Source: Azotimanducus sp963663145 (GTDB lineage: Bacteria; Pseudomonadota; Gammaproteobacteria; Pseudomonadales; Azotimanducaceae). From it: a stretch of 64,000 nucleotides of DNA. The notes under the pieces are model-generated. The model saw only the letters and a list, made by a program, of their open reading frames with translations, was not told where the DNA came from and did no database searches. The translations under genes were made by a program, and so were the position numbers. This document shows positions 60,633 through 64,000 of the stretch, in pieces. Within the stretch, counting starts at the first letter, position 1. Each line of letters starts with the position of its first letter. Where the stretch lies: contig OY760134.1 in NCBI GenBank assembly GCA_963663145.1, forward strand, positions 1,860,001 through 1,924,000. Reading direction: 5' to 3'.

Positions 60633-61595
60633 TCACGGTGCTCGGATTCCGAGCAGCCGATGGTAGTTGTCGAGCAGGGACTTGGGCAGTTTTCCTTCTC
60701 GCAACGCGAGTTGAACCTTGCAATGGGGTTCGTTCAAGTGCCGGCAATCACTAAAACGGCAGCCTTCGGCGAGTTCGCCTATGGCCATGAACCGCTTGGG
60801 AAGGGTGCCGGGCGACAACACGGGAATGAACTCGCGCATGCCTGGCGTATCGAGCATGAGCGCCCCGTTCGGCAACAGGAAAAGTTCTCGATGAGTGGTG
60901 ACATGGCGCCCTTTGCGGTCGCGACCTCGCACCGCGCCGGTGCGCGCAATGTCCCTTCCGGCAAGACGATTGAGCAATGTCGATTTGCCCGTACCGGACT
61001 CTCCCACCAGGCAGTACGCGAAGCGCGCTTGCATGAGCCCCATGAGCTGCTCCACGCCCTCGCCCTCAATCGCGCTCACGCCGAGCACCTGCACATCGGG
61101 GAACAGATTCCCGAACTCTTGCTGCAGCGACCTCCAGCGTTGATTGAGGTCAACTTTGCTCACCAGCAGCATCGGCTGAGCAGCGGACTCCTCAATGGCG
61201 ATCAAGTAACGCTCAATGGCGGCCGGATTCGGCGCTCGGGAAGCATCCACCAGCAACCAGGCATGATCCAGGTTGGTGGCGACCATTTGCGTCCCATTGC
61301 TGGTTTGCCGCTGGAGTGCGCTCAGGCGCGGCAACCGCTCTATCACCTGGGCGAGGTCCTGCGGATACTCGTCCGCACTCAAACGCACCCAATCCCCCAC
61401 GCAAGGCGCGGCGCCTGATTGGGCGAAGTCTTTTCCTCTATGCGCGGCAAGCCTGAGGCCTCTTGCCGTCACGATGCGAAGTCGGCGCCTATCCTCGCGC
61501 ACCACCCGCCCAATCTCGGCATCCTTAGCGGGAGGGGGTGAAGGTCGATTCCACTCCTCTCGCCATCCCCAATCTTCCAAGCGCACAGCCGACAT
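60633..61595 (-). CDS. rsgA: Ribosome biogenesis GTPase RsgA
   Basis: 320 aa from ATG 61595 (MSAVRLEDWGWREEW). An OB-fold N-terminus is followed by a circularly permuted GTPase: G4 LVSKVDLN first, then G1 GESGTGKSTL, then G3 DTPGMREF. The zinc ligands CRFSDCRHLNEPHC follow. It matures the 30S subunit. Some protein extension to 61727 is possible but not conserved. Confidence 0.95.
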   Translation of the reverse strand: MSAVRLEDWGWREEWNRPSPPPAKDAEIGRVVREDRRRLRIVTARGLRLAAHRGKDFAQSGAAPCVGDWVRLSADEYPQDLAQVIERLPRLSALQRQTSNGTQMVATNLDHAWLLVDASRAPNPAAIERYLIAIEESAAQPMLLVSKVDLNQRWRSLQQEFGNLFPDVQVLGVSAIEGEGVEQLMGLMQARFAYCLVGESGTGKSTLLNRLAGRDIARTGAVRGRDRKGRHVTTHRELFLLPNGALMLDTPGMREFIPVLSPGTLPKRFMAIGELAEGCRFSDCRHLNEPHCKVQLALREGKLPKSLLDNYHRLLGIRAP

Positions 61596-61711
61596 GGCGT
61601 TTATGTTCGCATGAGCGCGAGGCCGATTGTTAGAATTTGTGCTTTTGTCATAGGGACAGGCCGAACTTGAACGCGGACACTGGCTTTTTCGAAGGCGCAC
61701 AGGGACTGCTT

Positions 61712-62704
61712 GTGAAGAGAAGGTCAAATGGGGCCCGCAAGGGGTTCGCCGATGCGATCGGACACACGCCGCTCATTCGCCTCAACCTCTTAAGCGAGGA
61801 GACTGGCTGCGAGATCCTGGGCAAGGCCGAGTTTCTGAATCCCGGCGGGTCGGTCAAGGACCGTGCCGCGCTCTGGATGTTGCGACGAGCCGAAGTCGAG
61901 GGAAGGCTCACGCCCGGCGGCATTGTGGTTGAGGGCACTGCGGGCAACACCGGCATCGGACTCGTTCACGTCTGCAACGCGCACGGATATTCGTGCCTCA
62001 TCTACATGCCCGACAACCAATCTCAGGAGAAGATTGACCTGCTCCGCACCTTGGGTGCCGAAGTCGTACTTGTGCCGCCCGCCCCCTACAAGGACGACAT
62101 GAATTATCAAAAGCAGGCTGGCCGTCATGCGGCACGACTCGACAATGCGGTATGGGTCAATCAATTTGACAATCTCGCCAACGCGCGCGCGCACTACGAA
62201 AGCACCGGCCCGGAGATTTGGGCGCAAACCGAAGGCAGGGTTGATGCCTTTGTGAGCGCCGCCGGAACCGGCGGCACCATTGCCGGAACAAGCCGGTACC
62301 TCAAGGAACGCAACCCCAAACTCAAGGTGGTGCTGGCGGACTGCATGGGAAGCGCCCTTTATTCTTGGGTGAAAACTGGTACGCCGGTCATGAGCAAGGG
62401 CCCTTCGATCACGGAAGGCATAGGCAACAGCCGAGTGACCGACAATCTCGCGGCGGCACGCATCGATGACGCACTTCAGGTTCAGGATAAGGACATGGTA
62501 CGCATGGTGAAGCGAATGCTCATCGAGGAAGGATGGTTCTTCGGGACTTCGACAGGCATCAATCTCTGCGGCGCGGTCGAGACGGCCCGACGCGTGGGCC
62601 CGGGACATAGCATCGTCACCGTGCTCTGCGACTCGGGGGCCCGCTATCAATCAAGCCTCTGGAACCCTGAGTGGCTCGCCTCGAAGGGCTTGGCGCAAAG
62701 TTGA
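61712..62704 (+). CDS. Cysteine-synthase-like PLP enzyme
   Basis: 330 aa from GTG 61712, with AGGGA 7 bases upstream; TTG starts at 61637 and 61667 are less supported. PLP lysine is in NPGGSVKDRAA (Lys49), with VEGTAGNTGIGL and SAAGTGGTIAGTSRYL as phosphate loops. It follows rsgA divergently. It resembles the CysK/Cys-like group found in fungi and some bacteria rather than typical bacterial CysK (longer loop NQSQEKIDLLRTLGAEV). It may make cysteine or a related amino acid; not certain. Confidence 0.88.
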   Translation: MKRRSNGARKGFADAIGHTPLIRLNLLSEETGCEILGKAEFLNPGGSVKDRAALWMLRRAEVEGRLTPGGIVVEGTAGNTGIGLVHVCNAHGYSCLIYMPDNQSQEKIDLLRTLGAEVVLVPPAPYKDDMNYQKQAGRHAARLDNAVWVNQFDNLANARAHYESTGPEIWAQTEGRVDAFVSAAGTGGTIAGTSRYLKERNPKLKVVLADCMGSALYSWVKTGTPVMSKGPSITEGIGNSRVTDNLAAARIDDALQVQDKDMVRMVKRMLIEEGWFFGTSTGINLCGAVETARRVGPGHSIVTVLCDSGARYQSSLWNPEWLASKGLAQS

Positions 62705-62762
62705 TGGAACCTCAATTCATGGTAGTTTATCGAGGATTCGGCTTCACACAACTGGAAAGGCC

Positions 62763-64000
62763 ATGCAAAGACTGATGAAGGCGCTGCACAAGACCGGGCG
62801 ACGCCGTCCAATCTCGCTCGTGCTGATTGCCATGGGCGCACTCGGCATGCTCGCTTCCCTTGCACCCGCCCAAGAGCAAGAGGAGGGGCAGGATCTCGTA
62901 GTGGTGGTGGAACTCGAAGATGCCATAGGTCCGGCATCGGCCAGCTATTTCATAGATTCGCTTGAAGATGCCAATGAACGCGGCGCCGAACTTTTGGTGC
63001 TGCGTTTGGACACGCCGGGCGGGCTCGATGCGGCCATGCGCGACATGATCAAGGCGATTCTTGCCTCCGATGTGCCCGTTGCTACTTGGGTGGCCCCCTC
63101 CGGAGCACGGGCGGCGAGCGCCGGCACCTACATCATGTACGCAAGCCACTTCGCCGTCATGGCGCCGGCAACCAATCTCGGCTCTTCAACGCCGGTCGAC
63201 CTCACTTCCCCGCAGTCGCCTTCGCCCTCACCTCCGCGCTCCCCCTTCCCGCTGCCTTCGAGTGACGAGGGCGAAACGAAACCGGAGACTCAGGCGGAGG
63301 ACGGTGCACAGGAGGCATCCGAGCAGAATGACGAAGCCAAGGCCGAGTCCGAAGATGACGCGGCCGAGGCGGACTCCGACCAAGCTGAAGATCAAAGCGT
63401 ACCGCAGCCATCCACGGCCATGGAACGGAAGGTCATCAATGACGCGGTGGCCTATATCCGGGGTCTGGCCGAACTCAGAGGCCGCAACGCCGACTGGGCG
63501 GAAGAGTCGGTGCGCAAAGGTGTCAACCTGCCCTCTTCCGAAGCCCTCGAACAGGGAGTCATCGACCTGATCGTGCCAACCCTCAGCGAACTCATCGAGC
63601 AGGTGAACGGCGAGGAATACAAGACCGCTGATGGAACGGTACGCCAATTGGCGGTTGAAGACCCAATGATCGAAACGGTCACGCCCGACTGGCGGGCGCA
63701 ACTGCTCGCCGTGATTACTAATCCGAGCGTGGCCGTACTCTTGCTCAGCATTGGCTCGATTGCCCTGCTTGCCGAGTTTTACACGGGTACCGGCGTGGCG
63801 GGCGTCGTTGGTGCCATATGTCTGCTCGTCGCCGCCTACGGCATGCAGATGCTGCCCATCAACTACGCCGGACTCGCGCTTCTGTTGCTTGGCCTCGGCC
63901 TCATGATCGCCGAATTCTTCACTCCAACCATTGGTATATTCGGCTTCGGAGGCGCGGTGGCCTTTGTGTTTGGAGGCATATTCCTGCTCGATACGGATGT
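62763..64000 (+). CDS. NfeD-type membrane-bound serine protease (3' partial)
   Basis: At least 412 residues; the frame is open at the right edge. A signal segment (SLVLIAMGALGMLASLAPA) precedes a ClpP-like domain with LRLDTPGGLDAAMRDMIKA and the catalytic serine in SGARAASAGTYIMYA. A Pro/Ser- then Asp/Glu-rich insert follows (about residues 145-220). GVNLPSSEALEQGVIDLIVP ends the protease part. At least four membrane segments follow (PSVAVLLLSIGSIALLAEFY, GLALLLLGLGLMIAEFFTPT). NfeD proteases work with SPFH/stomatin partners on membrane proteins. The partner should be just outside the window. Confidence 0.92.
   Translation, partial: MQRLMKALHKTGRRRPISLVLIAMGALGMLASLAPAQEQEEGQDLVVVVELEDAIGPASASYFIDSLEDANERGAELLVLRLDTPGGLDAAMRDMIKAILASDVPVATWVAPSGARAASAGTYIMYASHFAVMAPATNLGSSTPVDLTSPQSPSPSPPRSPFPLPSSDEGETKPETQAEDGAQEASEQNDEAKAESEDDAAEADSDQAEDQSVPQPSTAMERKVINDAVAYIRGLAELRGRNADWAEESVRKGVNLPSSEALEQGVIDLIVPTLSELIEQVNGEEYKTADGTVRQLAVEDPMIETVTPDWRAQLLAVITNPSVAVLLLSIGSIALLAEFYTGTGVAGVVGAICLLVAAYGMQMLPINYAGLALLLLGLGLMIAEFFTPTIGIFGFGGAVAFVFGGIFLLDTD

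Noticed and set aside
1..64000. CRISPR arrays, prophage genes, integrases
   Set aside because: No regular direct-repeat array, phage structural gene or tyrosine/serine integrase was seen in the window.

Overview
The window looks like chromosomal DNA of a free-living, probably marine or aquatic, gammaproteobacterium. The evidence is gene order. gyrA-serC-pheA-tyrA runs on the minus strand with an MtaD-type deaminase and ubiG on the other side of gyrA, as in Pseudomonas and relatives. hrcA-grpE-dnaK-dnaJ is divergent from recN, and bamE / rnfH / smpB sit together. Lipoproteins with lipoboxes, MlaA and BamE indicate an outer membrane. The genus cannot be fixed from the sequence alone.

Layout. 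1-3 kb: a partial aminoglycoside-phosphotransferase-like gene with a fused C-terminal domain, a PpiC-type isomerase and HupE/UreJ. 3-11.7 kb: a long minus-strand run gyrA-serC-pheA-tyrA-enoyl-CoA hydratase-haloalkane dehalogenase-Nudix, with tight overlaps between several genes, plus a peroxiredoxin. 11.7-13.25 kb: an accessory scar between gyrA and the deaminase, holding a Fic-family N-terminal fragment, a frameshifted PIN-domain toxin and its small partner. 13.25-20.6 kb: deaminase, UbiG, and a secreted hydrolase trio (type-B esterase, prolyl oligopeptidase, PQQ-type sugar dehydrogenase lipoprotein). 20.7-28.8 kb: chaperone operon, RecN, BamE, RnfH, SmpB. 28.8-33.6 kb: a collapsed AbrB/PIN toxin-antitoxin remnant, an orphan type I secretion ABC transporter and HlyD adaptor with a small leading ORF, tRNA-Gly(GCC), and a decayed AAA/DUF4143 gene. 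33.6-42.8 kb: a single-chain biotin-dependent acyl-CoA carboxylase, a PP2C phosphatase/STAS pair, MlaA, a VWA/MoxR pair and GloB. 42.8-51 kb: acyl-CoA dehydrogenase and enoyl-CoA hydratase genes pushed apart by a very GC-rich transposase element with hairpin ends, then DUF169, a split MaoC hydratase, a ThDP enzyme and an amidohydrolase lipoprotein. 51-64 kb: Bcp, a RibB with a degenerate RibA-like half, a D-aminoacylase-type hydrolase, a CitE-type CoA lyase, a DUF1295 protein, MaoC, a class-III aminotransferase, a TlpA-like lipoprotein with an internal duplication, a CinA-like protein, RsgA, a cysteine-synthase-like enzyme and a truncated NfeD-type membrane protease.

The genes point to a heterotroph that breaks down acyl-CoA and amino compounds: two hydratases, an acyl-CoA dehydrogenase, three MaoC-type polypeptides, a CoA lyase, an acyl-CoA carboxylase and a dehalogenase. 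I found no CRISPR array, prophage or clear defence island. The least ordinary parts are the transposase element with its hairpins, the two toxin-antitoxin scars, the internally duplicated TlpA-like protein, and the DUF169/split-MaoC operon.
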